The notes beneath the pieces are model-generated. The model searched no databases. It was not told the origin of the DNA and was given only the letters and a program-made list of their open reading frames with translations. The translations under genes were made by a program, and so were the position numbers. Shown here piece after piece: positions 1 through 7,432 of a stretch of 35,647 nucleotides of DNA (position 1 is its first letter; each line of letters begins with the position of its first letter). The stretch lies in contig SSSZ01000053.1 of assembly GCA_009469675.1 (NCBI GenBank), positions 1 to 35,647 of the forward strand, given 5' to 3'. The DNA comes from Azonexaceae bacterium. Lineage in GTDB: Bacteria; Pseudomonadota; Gammaproteobacteria; Burkholderiales; Rhodocyclaceae.

Positions 1-138
1 AACCATGTCTTCAAAGACCTCGATGCCGTCGAGCAGACGCTGTTCGACGGCATCGTCGCCCTGGAAAACAACCCCACTCGAATCCAGTCCATGACCGGAT
101 TTAGGTGGATAACATCTATATCAATGAATGCAAATTAG
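1..138 (+). CDS. IS630-family transposase, C-terminal fragment
   Basis: The window opens inside a plus-strand reading frame that stays open from base 1 to a TAG at 136-138, giving 45 residues. Its end, with the pattern R-I-Q-S-M-T-G-F-R-W-I, resembles the usual C-terminal tail of IS630-type DDE transposases (I-x-S-[IM]-x-x-F-x-W-I). The catalytic DDE residues would lie upstream of the window. The frame overlaps the 3' end of a broken receptor gene on the other strand, which fits an insertion sequence having landed in that gene. The family call rests on this short tail only. Confidence 0.65.
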   Translation, partial: NHVFKDLDAVEQTLFDGIVALENNPTRIQSMTGFRWITSISMNAN

Positions 139-140
139 TA
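1..140 (+). mobile_element. Right end of an IS630-like insertion sequence (partial)
   Basis: The element is inferred from the transposase tail ending at 138 and from the receptor reading frame losing its family-like sequence at about 140. IS630 elements duplicate a TA target, and TA dinucleotides lie at 136-137 and 139-140, so the junction is placed at about 140. The left end and the terminal inverted repeat partner are outside the window, so the boundary is approximate. Confidence 0.55.
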
Positions 141-1294
141 TGATTGCCGTAGAACCAGATCGGCCCGTGGACGCTGTCGAAGCGGCTCGCCGCCCCCCAG
201 ACCAGGCGGGTGTCGCGGCTGGGTGCAAGCGTATGCTGAATCTCCAGGTCATCGCGCACGGCTCGGCCGCCGTAATCGACGTTGAGCAAAAAGCCGCTGC
301 AGGTCTCGGCGTGGCGGTCGGAGGCCCAGTCCTCGGTGTGGGCATAACGCACGCTCAATTCGCCGTTGTCCGACAAGGCCCGGCGCCAGCCGGCCTGGAG
401 GTAGGTGCTGGTCTGCTCGAAATCCCGCAGGGGGTCGCAGGGCTTGCCGATCCGGCCGTTTTCCAGCGCCGACCCGACATGGCCGGCCGCCACCTGGAGT
501 TCATCGCGCTCGCTGACGTTCAGGACACCCCGGAAGTCGACCAGGCGGGAGCGGAAATTGTCGATCCAGTCGTTGCGGTTGGTAATGCCCTCGTCGTCCC
601 GTTGCTGCAGGGTGAGACGGAAATTGCCCGGCCCCGCGCTGCCGCCGAAACGTACCGTGGCGTCGCGCACCCCCTGGTTGCCATGGCTGGCGGAGAAGGT
701 GGCGCCCTTGGCCTGGGACGGGTCGAGGGTGATGATGTTGACCACCCCGAGGAAGGCGTTAGAGCCGAAGGCGGCCGAATTGGTGCCGCGCAGCACCTCG
801 ATGCGTTCGATATCTTCGAGGGCCACGGGCATCAGGTTCCAATTGACGCCGCCCTGAAACAAGGGGGAGTAGAGCGAACGGCCGTCCACCAGAACCTGTA
901 CCCGGGTCGAGAAGTCGTCATCGCTCAAGCCATGGTAGGTGACCCGGGGGAAATCCGTGGTCGTAGGCGCGACCTGGAACCCGGGAACCAGCCGGAGAAG
1001 ATCGGCGACGCTGCGGGCGCCGCTGGCGCGGATCAATTCGCGGTCAATGACGGTCACCGCCCCCGGCGCCTCGGAAAGGGGCTGCGGCAGGCGGCTCACC
1101 GTTGCAACGACAGGCAGGGTGCTGAAAAAGAGTTCCTCTTCCACCGCCGCGGCGCCGCCGGCAAAGCCCCAGACGGCCAGGCCGGCGGCAACCCGGAGGC
1201 ACAGCCCGGAGCCGCCCGGTGGGCGACGGCTCAAGCGACGACCCCGGGCCGCCCGGGCAGGGTCGCCGCTTCCTGCCAGCGTACGGCGAAGCAT
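116..1294 (-). pseudogene. TonB-dependent receptor, 3' part lost at an IS junction
   Basis: This is an outer-membrane TonB-dependent receptor of unknown substrate. After a signal peptide (hydrophobic stretch ending G-G-A-A-A) comes a complete plug domain, with V-T-V-I-D-R, the D-L-L-R-L-V-P-G segment, Q-V-L-V-D-G-R and I-E-V-L-R-G followed by G-V-V-N-I-I-T. Only the first beta-barrel strands follow. The frame stops after about 392 residues, whereas such receptors are normally 600-750, and its last dozen codons overlap the transposase tail. The missing barrel makes a functional pore unlikely. The ATG at 1294 is used here; a TTG at 1234 that overlaps the upstream TGA would give a shorter, more conventional signal peptide. 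The gene lies directly downstream of the PilZ-STAS gene on the same strand. Confidence 0.8.
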
Positions 1295-1827
1295 TCCGAC
1301 TGGCTGCCCATCTCGACGCCATGGCGGGACTGGGCGGTCAAGCACAGGGCGATGCCGGCCTGGTCGACGGCGGTGACCGCCGAGGCGTCGATTTCATTGA
1401 CGCCGACCCGGGTGAGGGCATGCATGAAATCGTTGCGCAGGGCGCCGGTGAGGCCGCCGATGATGCGCATGATGCGCCGCCCGCCGATTTCGTGGGTGGT
1501 GAGGATGGAGGCATGGCCGTGGGCGATGGCGATTTCGATGGCGTCGTCGAGGACGATCTGGCTGATCGGCCCGGAGTCGAAGCGGGCGCCGAAGATATCG
1601 CCGACCCGGCTGACGGCGACGGCCGAGACGTCGATGAGGGGCGAACCGAAAAGCGAGAACTCGCAGCCGAAACGCCGCCCGATCCGCAGTTCGAGGCTGG
1701 TGCGCAGCATCAGCCCGGTGAGCGAGAGGTTTTCGATGGCGCCTTCGACGGTGGCACCGTCGAAACCGATCTTGATGACCGGCGGCTGGCTGAAGCGGAT
1801 GCGTTGATGGCGGCGCTGCTCGAACAT
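1231..1827 (-). CDS. PilZ domain protein with C-terminal STAS-like domain
   Basis: The N-terminal half carries a PilZ signature: the R-R-H-Q-R-I-R-F arginine motif near residue 5, then E-N-L-S-L-T-G about 30 residues later. This is the c-di-GMP binding pattern. The C-terminal half (about residues 105-180) reads like a STAS domain, with a G-x-L-T-G-A start and I-D-A-S-A-V-T-A-V-D-Q-A-G. STAS domains act in anti-anti-sigma and MlaB-type contacts. The start at 1827 is preferred over 1884 because PilZ homology begins right after it and an AGGG lies upstream. The protein is 198 residues, presumably cytoplasmic, with no membrane segment. It ends at or within the start of the receptor gene, suggesting co-transcription. 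The partner is unknown. Confidence 0.72.
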   Translation of the reverse strand: MFEQRRHQRIRFSQPPVIKIGFDGATVEGAIENLSLTGLMLRTSLELRIGRRFGCEFSLFGSPLIDVSAVAVSRVGDIFGARFDSGPISQIVLDDAIEIAIAHGHASILTTHEIGGRRIMRIIGGLTGALRNDFMHALTRVGVNEIDASAVTAVDQAGIALCLTAQSRHGVEMGSQSECFAVRWQEAATLPGRPGVVA

Positions 1828-1931
1828 TCCGGAACCCTTTGTCGGAAAAGGAGAAAGCCGTGTGCACGAAAAATGGCCGGTCATGTTACCAGCTAGGACC
1901 GGGATGGCGATAGTGCCCGCTGCCCGGGGAA

Positions 1932-1960
1932 TTGACTTTGCCCGGTCTTGTGGGTATCTT
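1932..1960 (+). promoter_or_regulatory. Promoter of the metX leader
   Basis: A -35 hexamer TTGACT (1932-1937) and a -10 hexamer TATCTT (1955-1960) are separated by 17 bp, the ideal sigma-70 spacing. Transcription would begin near 1967, about 16 nt before the first paired element of the riboswitch, which is where a leader promoter is expected. Confidence 0.6.
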
Positions 1961-1979
1961 GCAGAAACCCGGGGTTACC

Positions 1980-2040
1980 GGTGGCGCCGATTTGACTTCA
2001 GCTTGCGGGCGCCCGATAAATGCGGCTAAAGCGAGGTCGG
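1980..2040 (+). ncRNA. SAM-II-like riboswitch in the metX leader
   Basis: The RNA matches the SAM-II (SAM_alpha) pattern. Stem P1 pairs GGCGCC (1983-1988) with GGCGCC (2008-2013). The L1 segment CGATTTGAC follows P1's 5' strand, and the conserved CGATAAATG...GGCTAAA block (2014-2030) follows its 3' strand. The H-type pseudoknot is present: GACTTC (1994-1999) pairs with GAGGTC (2033-2038). The element sits in the leader of metX, a classical SAM-II target, so S-adenosylmethionine should shut off methionine synthesis. It was recognised by eye from the family consensus. Confidence 0.85.
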
Positions 2041-2050
2041 TTGGAAACTC

Positions 2051-2086
2051 ACCCGGTCCGCGATCAGCCGACCGGGTTTTTCTTTT
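2051..2086 (+). terminator. Regulated intrinsic terminator in the metX leader
   Basis: ACCCGGTC (2051-2058) and GACCGGGT (2070-2077) form a perfect 8-bp stem followed by a T-rich run to 2086, just 21 nt before the metX ATG. A competing helix is possible: bases 2035-2044 can pair with 2064-2073 over ten positions, two of them G-U. That helix takes the 3' half of the terminator and also uses bases of the riboswitch pseudoknot. The expected logic is SAM bound, pseudoknot formed, terminator on. Confidence 0.78.
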
Positions 2087-2107
2087 TCCGCACAAGGTTG
2101 GCAGAAG

Positions 2108-3238
2108 ATGGCAGGACAGAATCAAGGCGTAGGACAGGTCGAGGCGCAGCGCGCCCATTTCGCCACCCCGCTGGCACTGCGCAGCGGCGGCGTGATCCCC
2201 GAGTACGATCTGGTCTACGAGACCTACGGCCAGCTCAACGCCGCCAAATCCAACGCCATCCTGGTCTGCCACGCCCTTTCCGGCCATCACCACGTGGCCG
2301 GCCATTACGCCGACCAACCCGACAACGTCGGCTGGTGGGACAACATCGTCGGCCCCGGCCGGCCCCTCGACACCGACCGCTTTTTCATCGTCGGCGTAAA
2401 CAACCTGGGGGGCTGCCACGGCTCCACCGGCCCGTCGTCGATCAACCCCGCCACGGGCAAGCCGTGGGGCGCTGATTTCCCCATGGTGGCCGTCATCGAC
2501 TGGGTCAAGGCCCAGGCCCGCCTGGCCGATCAACTCGGCATCGACGCCTGGGCGGCGGTGATGGGCGGCAGCCTGGGCGGCATGCAGGCGCTGCGCTGGT
2601 CGATCACCTTCCCGGAGCGCGTCCGCCACGCCATCATCGTCGCTGCGGCCCCCAAGCTCTCGGCCCAGAACATCGCCTTCAACGACGTGGCGCGCCAGGC
2701 CATCCTCACCGACCCGGACTTCCACGGCGGCCACTACTACGAGCACAACACGCGGCCGGTGCGGGGCTTGCGCCTGGCCCGCATGCTCGGGCACATCACC
2801 TATCTTTCCGACGACCAGATGGGGGAGAAGTTCGGCCGCGAACTCAGGAACGGCGCCTTTTCCTTCGGCTTCGACGTCGAGTTCGAGATCGAGTCCTACC
2901 TGCGTTACCAGGGGGACAAGTTCGCCGGTTATTTCGACGCCAACACCTACCTCCTGATGACCAAGGCCCTCGATTATTTCGACCCGGCCCGGGAGGACAA
3001 CGGCGATCTCACCGCCACCCTGGCCCGTAGCCGGGCGGGTTTCCTGGTGATTTCCTTCTCCACCGACTGGCGCTTCACCCCGGCCCGCTCCAAGGAAATC
3101 GTCCACGCCCTGCTGGCCCGGGGCCGCGACGTCTCCTACGCCGAAATCGACCTCAATTTCGGCCACGACTCCTTCCTCATGGCCGATCCCCACTACCATG
3201 CCGTGGTCGGCTCCTATCTCGCCAGGATCACGCTATGA
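2108..3238 (+). CDS. metX: Homoserine O-acyltransferase MetX
   Basis: MetX activates the hydroxyl of L-homoserine with an acyl group from acyl-CoA, the first committed step of methionine synthesis in the cytoplasm. The 376-residue alpha/beta-hydrolase has the nucleophile elbow G-G-S-L-G-G with Ser155, the conserved [12 protein letters not shown] block at 98-109, an Asp in T-D-W-R-F and a His in F-G-H-D-S-F near the C-terminus, completing the triad. Length is normal. Some proteobacterial MetX enzymes use succinyl-CoA rather than acetyl-CoA, and the sequence read here does not settle which. It is followed by metW with an ATGA overlap. A SAM-II-like riboswitch and terminator lie in its leader. 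Confidence 0.95.
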   Translation: MAGQNQGVGQVEAQRAHFATPLALRSGGVIPEYDLVYETYGQLNAAKSNAILVCHALSGHHHVAGHYADQPDNVGWWDNIVGPGRPLDTDRFFIVGVNNLGGCHGSTGPSSINPATGKPWGADFPMVAVIDWVKAQARLADQLGIDAWAAVMGGSLGGMQALRWSITFPERVRHAIIVAAAPKLSAQNIAFNDVARQAILTDPDFHGGHYYEHNTRPVRGLRLARMLGHITYLSDDQMGEKFGRELRNGAFSFGFDVEFEIESYLRYQGDKFAGYFDANTYLLMTKALDYFDPAREDNGDLTATLARSRAGFLVISFSTDWRFTPARSKEIVHALLARGRDVSYAEIDLNFGHDSFLMADPHYHAVVGSYLARITL

Positions 3239-3834
3239 CCAATACCCTGGGCCGACCGGATTTTGCCGTCATCGCCGGCTGGGTGGAACCCGGCCACCGC
3301 GTCCTCGATCTCGGTTGCGGCGACGGCTCACTGTTGAAGCTGCTCATCGAGCAGAAGGGCGTGCGCGGCTGGGGCGTCGAAATCGACGACGCCAACATCC
3401 TCGCCGCCATCAGGAACGGCATCAACGTCATCCAGGGCAACCTGGAACACGGCCTCACCGGCTTTGCCGACCAGGCCTTCGACCACGTGGTGCTTTCCCG
3501 CACCCTGCAAACGGTGCGCCACACCCAGGGCATCCTCGGCGAAATGCTGCGGGTCGGTCGCGAGGCGGTGGTGTCCTTCCCCAATTTCGCCTACTGGAAG
3601 AACCGCCAGGCGGTCCTAAACGGCCGCATGCCGGTTTCCGAAGACCTGCCCTACGAGTGGTACGACTCCCCCAACGTCCGCTTCTTCACCCTCCTCGATT
3701 TCGAGGCCCTGTGCGCTGAAATGGGCATCGTCATCCGCGAACGCCAGGTTCTCGACGAGCGCGGGCGGATCGTCACGGAAGAGCCCAATTTCCTGGGCAG
3801 CCTGGCCGTCTATCGCGTCACCCGCGGCCGGTGA
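3235..3834 (+). CDS. metW: Methionine biosynthesis protein MetW
   Basis: MetW is a class I methyltransferase-fold protein that accompanies MetX in many proteobacteria and supports homoserine acylation; no transferred methyl group is established. The SAM-binding motif I reads [10 protein letters not shown] at residues 23-32, followed by an acidic strand end (V-E-I-D-D). At 199 residues it is typical. The start overlaps the metX stop (ATGA), so the two are translationally coupled, and its own stop overlaps the GTG of the next gene. This fixed metX-metW pairing is a strong identity cue. Confidence 0.93.
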   Translation: MTNTLGRPDFAVIAGWVEPGHRVLDLGCGDGSLLKLLIEQKGVRGWGVEIDDANILAAIRNGINVIQGNLEHGLTGFADQAFDHVVLSRTLQTVRHTQGILGEMLRVGREAVVSFPNFAYWKNRQAVLNGRMPVSEDLPYEWYDSPNVRFFTLLDFEALCAEMGIVIRERQVLDERGRIVTEEPNFLGSLAVYRVTRGR

Positions 3835-5090
3835 GCGGTTCCGCCCCCGCCTGGCTGGCGCCGCTCCTGACGCGGCGCATGGCGATCTGTATCGTCACCG
3901 GGTTTTCCTCGGGCCTGCCGCTCTTCTTGCTGCTCAACCTGCTGCCGGCCTGGTTGAAGACCGAGGGCATCGGCATCAAGGAAATCGGCCTCTTCGCCCT
4001 CATCCAGTTTCCCTACACCTGGAAATTCCTCTGGTCGCCCCTGGTGGACCGCTACAGCTTGCCCCTCCTTGGGCGCCGCCGGGGCTGGATGCTGGCCTGC
4101 CAGCTCCTGCTCGTGGCGGCCATCGCCGGCCTCGGCTTGCTCTCTCCCCGAGAAGGGCTGGCCCTCATCGTCGCCGGCACCGTCGCCGTCGCCCTGCTTT
4201 CCGCCACCCAGGACATCGTCCTCGACGCCTACCGGCGGGAACTGCTGCAGGAGAGCGAACTGGGCCTGGGCAACGCGGTGCACGTCAATGCCTACAAGAT
4301 CGCCGGCCTGGTCCCCGGCTCCCTGTCCCTGTGGCTGGCCGACCGCCTGCCGTGGTCCGAGGTCTTCGCCGTCACCGCGCTGTTCATGCTGCCTGGCGCC
4401 ATCCTGACCCTCGTCGTGCGGGAACCGGCCAGCGCGGCAGCGGCGCCCAAGACCCTGGAGCAGGCGGTGGTCGAACCTTTCCGCGAATTCATCTCGCGTT
4501 CCGGCGTCCGGGGCGCCCTGCTGGTGCTGGCCTTCATCTTCCTCTACAAACTCGGCGATTCCTTGTGCACGGCGCTGGCGACGCCCTTCTACCTGGACAT
4601 GGGCTTCACCAAAAGCGAGATCGGCCTTGTCGCCAAGAACGCCGGCCTCTGGCCCTCGGTCGTCGGCGGCCTGCTCGGCGGCCTGTGGATGGTGCGCCTG
4701 GGCATCAACCGGGCCTTGTGGATTTTCGGCGTCGTCCAGCTCGTGGCCATCTTCGGCTTCGCCTGGCTGGCCTGGCTGGGGCCGGCGGCAGCCACCCCGG
4801 ACCGCCTCCTCGTCCTGGCCGCGGTGATCGGCTTCGAAGCCCTGGGCGTCGGCCTGGGCACCGCCGCCTTCGTCGCCTACATCGCCAAGGCCACCCATCC
4901 GGCCTATACGGCGACCCAGTTCGCCCTGTTCACCAGTCTGGCAGCGGTGCCGCGCACCGTGGTCAACGCCTCCGCCGGGTGGCTGGTCGAACAGTTCGGC
5001 TGGGTGAGTTTCTTTCTGCTCTGCGCCGCCCTGGCCGTTCCCGGCATGCTGCTCCTGGGCAAAATCGCCCCTTGGCGCGACCGGTCCTGA
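3831..5090 (+). CDS. AmpG-like MFS transporter (muropeptide permease family)
   Basis: This 419-residue inner-membrane protein has about twelve hydrophobic segments and AmpG-type features: an early F-S-S-G-L-P-L-F-L-L helix, the F-P-Y-T-W-K-F-L-W-S-P-L-V-D-R loop, A-T-Q-D-I-V-L-D-A-Y-R in helix 4, and the T-A-T-Q-F-A-L-F-T-S motif late in the protein. The family imports GlcNAc-anhydromuropeptides for wall recycling, but betaproteobacteria also carry paralogues of unknown cargo. The GTG start at 3831 overlaps the metW TGA, so it is in the met operon; no link between this transporter and methionine synthesis is evident. No amidase or beta-lactamase regulator is nearby. Confidence 0.8.
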   Translation: MSGSAPAWLAPLLTRRMAICIVTGFSSGLPLFLLLNLLPAWLKTEGIGIKEIGLFALIQFPYTWKFLWSPLVDRYSLPLLGRRRGWMLACQLLLVAAIAGLGLLSPREGLALIVAGTVAVALLSATQDIVLDAYRRELLQESELGLGNAVHVNAYKIAGLVPGSLSLWLADRLPWSEVFAVTALFMLPGAILTLVVREPASAAAAPKTLEQAVVEPFREFISRSGVRGALLVLAFIFLYKLGDSLCTALATPFYLDMGFTKSEIGLVAKNAGLWPSVVGGLLGGLWMVRLGINRALWIFGVVQLVAIFGFAWLAWLGPAAATPDRLLVLAAVIGFEALGVGLGTAAFVAYIAKATHPAYTATQFALFTSLAAVPRTVVNASAGWLVEQFGWVSFFLLCAALAVPGMLLLGKIAPWRDRS

Positions 5091-5098
5091 GGCTTCCT

Positions 5099-5198
5099 AC
5101 CCATTCGCTTTCAAATCGAGACGCGAAGACGAGCCGAAGACCGTGCTGGAGCACGACAAGGCGAAGTCGACAAAGGATCGGTTTGAAAGCGAATGGGT
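5099..5198. repeat. 100-bp element bounded by a perfect 17-bp inverted repeat
   Basis: Bases 5099-5115 (ACCCATTCGCTTTCAAA) and 5182-5198 are exact inverted copies. Between them is a 66-nt core containing a small hairpin, CGTGC-TGGA-GCACG (5149-5162). The element fills the gap between the convergent ampG-like gene and the yqjK-side operon, starting 9 nt after one stop and ending 1 nt before the other. It could be a miniature mobile or REP-type repeat, or a bidirectional transcription block. No T-run supports a classical terminator. Confidence 0.6.
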
Positions 5199-5199
5199 A

Positions 5200-5502
5200 T
5201 CAGCGGCGCTGGCGCCGCCGGTCGAGCCACCAGGCGTAGGCGGGCAGCAGCATGGCCGACCCGGGCAGCAGCAGGAGCAGGAGATAGGGCGAAAGGTGGG
5301 ACAGGCGGCGCAGGTGTTCGATGAGCTGCGCCTTTTCCGCCGGCGTCCAGGGTTGGCCGTTGCGGGGTTTCATCAGCAGGGGCATGAAGCCGCGCATGGC
5401 GACGACTTCCGCCACCAGGCGCCGGACCTCCCGCCGCTGCGACGCCCAGAGGAGGCGCCACCAGGGAACAGCCAGGGCTTCGATGGGCGGCTCGGCGGAC
5501 AT
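5200..5502 (-). CDS. Small membrane protein of the yqjDEK-like operon, unrecognised
   Basis: A 100-residue protein with a conserved-looking stretch M-R-G-F-M-P-L-L-M-K-P then W-T-P-A-E-K-A-Q-L, followed by a strongly hydrophobic segment L-L-L-L-L-L-P-G-S-A-M-L-L-P and an arginine-rich tail. The pattern is faintly reminiscent of the LETM1 ribosome-binding region (small residues then a P-G-S-x-x-L-L-P motif), but I would not assign function on that. The ATG at 5502 is chosen; another at 5520 is possible. It overlaps the start of nothing and ends against the 17-bp inverted repeat. It is the last gene of the operon. Confidence 0.65.
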   Translation of the reverse strand: MSAEPPIEALAVPWWRLLWASQRREVRRLVAEVVAMRGFMPLLMKPRNGQPWTPAEKAQLIEHLRRLSHLSPYLLLLLLPGSAMLLPAYAWWLDRRRQRR

Positions 5503-5503
5503 C

Positions 5504-5797
5504 TCAGCGCCAGGCCGCAAGCTTGGACTTGACGGTTCTCCAGCCGCGCCACACCACGAAGCTGCGGCGCGCCCAGCGCCAGGCCCGCTTGGGCGAGACG
5601 ATGAGCACCGCCGCCACGGCGGCGACCACGGCGCCGGGATGCTGCTTCAGCCAGGCGACGCCCTGCAGCGCGTGGTCGGCGCCGGCCAGCGCGTTTTCCA
5701 CCGGCCACACATGCTGCGCCAGCGCTTCCCGCTGCTGGGCGGCGCGGGCGCGCAATTCACCGCGGCGGGTGGCGAGTTCGAGGAGGCGGGAGTTCAG
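5504..5797 (-). CDS. YqjK-like membrane protein, possible CTG start
   Basis: The protein has a charged helical N-terminus, a P-V-E-N-A-L-A-x-A-D segment, one hydrophobic helix (H-P-G-A-V-V-A-A-V-A-A-V-L-I-V) and a W-R-W-A-R-R tail, matching the YqjK-like family that follows yqjD and yqjE in proteobacteria. No ATG or GTG start exists. A TTG at 5755 would give 83 residues but would cut off the family's N-terminal R-L-L-E-L-A-x-R-R-x-x-L helix. A CTG at 5797, overlapping the yqjE TGA as CTGA, restores it (97 residues). I prefer the CTG start on homology and coupling grounds, without experimental proof. It is likely an inner-membrane protein with a stress or hibernation role by association. Confidence 0.68.
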   Translation of the reverse strand: MNSRLLELATRRGELRARAAQQREALAQHVWPVENALAGADHALQGVAWLKQHPGAVVAAVAAVLIVSPKRAWRWARRSFVVWRGWRTVKSKLAAWR

Positions 5798-6189
5798 GTT
5801 TTTTCCCCCGACTGGGATTTGAGGCTCGCCAGGTCGGCGTCGAGCTCGGCCAGGCTTTGCTTGAACACCGGCGTACCGCGCCGGGCGGCACCCTTGGCCA
5901 AGCCGACGCAGGCCAGGCCAAGGCCGATGAAAACCGTCGCGGCCAGGGCGAAGACCAGCACCCGGTGCTCCCAGTAGGCAGCCGCCACGAGCACGACGGC
6001 GATGATGAGGCCGACGCCGAGGAAGAAGATGGCGGCGAGGGCGTACACCAGGAGGCTGAGGAGCCGAAGCTTCTCTTCCTCCAGTTCCGTGGCGAGGAGC
6101 TCGAGCCGCGTTCGCCCGATCGCGACGCCGGTCGCGATCAGATGCTTCAGGGCGGCGAAGAGTCCTTCGCCGCCGCCGGCAGCCGCCAT
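5794..6189 (-). CDS. yqjE: YqjE/phage-holin-family membrane protein
   Basis: A 131-residue protein with an amphipathic N-terminal region and two hydrophobic segments (L-L-V-Y-A-L-A-A-I-F-F-L-G-V-G-L and L-V-F-A-L-A-A-T-V-F-I-G-L-G-L), the architecture of the phage holin III/YqjE family. The R-L-E-L-L-A-T-E-L-E-E-E-K stretch at about 27-39 is characteristic. Despite the name it is a chromosomal housekeeping protein with no phage genes nearby. It starts 4 nt after the DUF883 gene and overlaps the yqjK-like start, so it is in a tight operon. Its molecular role is unknown. Confidence 0.85.
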   Translation of the reverse strand: MAAAGGGEGLFAALKHLIATGVAIGRTRLELLATELEEEKLRLLSLLVYALAAIFFLGVGLIIAVVLVAAAYWEHRVLVFALAATVFIGLGLACVGLAKGAARRGTPVFKQSLAELDADLASLKSQSGEKT

Positions 6190-6193
6190 CGGT

Positions 6194-6508
6194 TTAGCGG
6201 CGGCCGATCAGCACGCCGAGGGCGAGGCCCAGGGCAGCGGCAACGCCGACGGCCTTCCAGGGCTGTTCGTGGACGAAATCGTCGGTGGCGTTGGCGGCGG
6301 CTTTGGCCTTGTCGACGATGGCGGCTTCGGCGTCGGCCAGACGCTCCTTGGCGTCGCGCAGGCGGATTTCGATCTTTTCGCGCAGGCCGGCCATCTTGTC
6401 GCCCGCGGCCCCGGCCGTGGCCTTGAGAATTTCTTCGGCGTCGGCGATGACGACCTTCATGTCGGAAACCAGTTTGTCCTTGGTGGCGGGTGTCAGTTCG
6501 GTGGACAT
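6194..6508 (-). CDS. DUF883 (YqjD/ElaB-like) membrane-anchored protein
   Basis: A 104-residue helical protein with a long charged N-terminal helix (L-R-E-K-I-E-I-R-L-R-D-A-K-E-R-L), the E-Q-P-W-K-A-V-G segment and a C-terminal membrane anchor A-A-L-G-L-A-L-G-V-L-I-G-R-R. This is the DUF883 pattern. The E. coli relatives YqjD and ElaB anchor ribosomes at the inner membrane in stationary phase; the same role here is inference. It is the first gene of a four-gene operon ahead of yqjE, with an AGAGG ribosome-binding site upstream. Confidence 0.85.
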   Translation of the reverse strand: MSTELTPATKDKLVSDMKVVIADAEEILKATAGAAGDKMAGLREKIEIRLRDAKERLADAEAAIVDKAKAAANATDDFVHEQPWKAVGVAAALGLALGVLIGRR

Positions 6509-6585
6509 TTTCGACCTCTTTGAGTGGGTTTATGGCGGAGGGATTTAAAGGTTAGCCCGTCCGGTGGGCGAAAGCAATGGCGTTT

Positions 6586-7371
6586 CTAGCCGGCGGGAAA
6601 ATCATAGTCGATGGACAGCGGGGCATGGTCGGAAAAACGCTCCGCCTTGTAGATCGAGGCGGCCCGGGCGGTGGCCGCCAGGCCCGGCGTGGCGACCTGG
6701 TAATCGATCCGCCAGCCGACGTTCTTGGCCCAGGCCTGGCCGCGGTTCGACCACCAGGTGTAGGCTTCGCCGGTGGCTTCGGGGTAAAGCCGGCGATAGA
6801 CGTCGACCCAGCCGACCTGGTCGAAGATCCGACTCATCCAGGCGCGCTCTTCGGGCAGGAAGCCGGAATTCTTCTGGTTCGACTTCCAGTTTTTCAGGTC
6901 GATTTCCCGGTGGGCGATGTTCCAGTCGCCGCCGATGACGATTTCCCGCCCCTCGGCCCGGAGTTTTTCCAGGTGGGGAAAAAACTCCGCCATGAAGCGG
7001 AACTTGGCCTCCTGCCGTTCCGGCGACGAAGACCCCGACGGCAGGTAGAGGGAAATCACGCTGAGCTGGCCGAAATCGGCGCGCAGGTAGCGCCCCTCGG
7101 CGTCGAATTCGGCATTGCCGATACCCTCGACCACCCGGTCGGGGGGGCGCCGACACCACAGGCCGACGCCGCTGTAGCCCTTCTTTTCGGCGCAGTGGTA
7201 GTAGGCGTGGAGGCCGTCGGGACGGAGCATCGCGGGGTAGAGGTCGGGAGCCTGGGCCTTCAGTTCCTGCAGGCAGACGACATCGGGGGCCTGGGCGGCG
7301 GCCCAGGGCAGGAGGTTCTTGCTCCAGGCCGAACGGATACCGTTGAGATTGAGGGAGATGATGCGTAACAT
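6586..7371 (-). CDS. xth: Exodeoxyribonuclease III
   Basis: This is a 261-residue Mg-dependent endonuclease/exonuclease/phosphatase-family enzyme that cuts at abasic sites and trims 3' ends during base excision repair. Visible motifs are the N-terminal S-L-N-L-N-G-I-R, C-L-Q-E-L-K with the metal-binding Glu, the G-D-W-N-I-A-H block, and the C-terminal Y-K-A-E-R-F-S-D-H-A-P-L with the catalytic Asp-His. The start at 7371 (M-L-R-I-I-S-L-N) fits the family; a longer frame upstream has no homology. It diverges from pyrE with a 61-bp shared intergenic region. Confidence 0.93.
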   Translation of the reverse strand: MLRIISLNLNGIRSAWSKNLLPWAAAQAPDVVCLQELKAQAPDLYPAMLRPDGLHAYYHCAEKKGYSGVGLWCRRPPDRVVEGIGNAEFDAEGRYLRADFGQLSVISLYLPSGSSSPERQEAKFRFMAEFFPHLEKLRAEGREIVIGGDWNIAHREIDLKNWKSNQKNSGFLPEERAWMSRIFDQVGWVDVYRRLYPEATGEAYTWWSNRGQAWAKNVGWRIDYQVATPGLAATARAASIYKAERFSDHAPLSIDYDFPAG

Positions 7372-7432
7372 AACAACCTTTGCAATCTGGCTGCCGCCTG
7401 GACTTGGTTTTCCCGGGGATTTCGAGGAATAA

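Noticed and set aside
128-1807. A 559-codon plus-strand frame opposite the receptor and PilZ-STAS genes
   Set aside because: Both minus-strand genes have clear motifs; this frame has none and is a high-GC shadow.
5794-6189. Evidence for a prophage from the holin-family gene
   Set aside because: The protein is the chromosomal YqjE type in a yqjD-yqjE-yqjK arrangement; no endolysin, integrase or structural phage genes are near.
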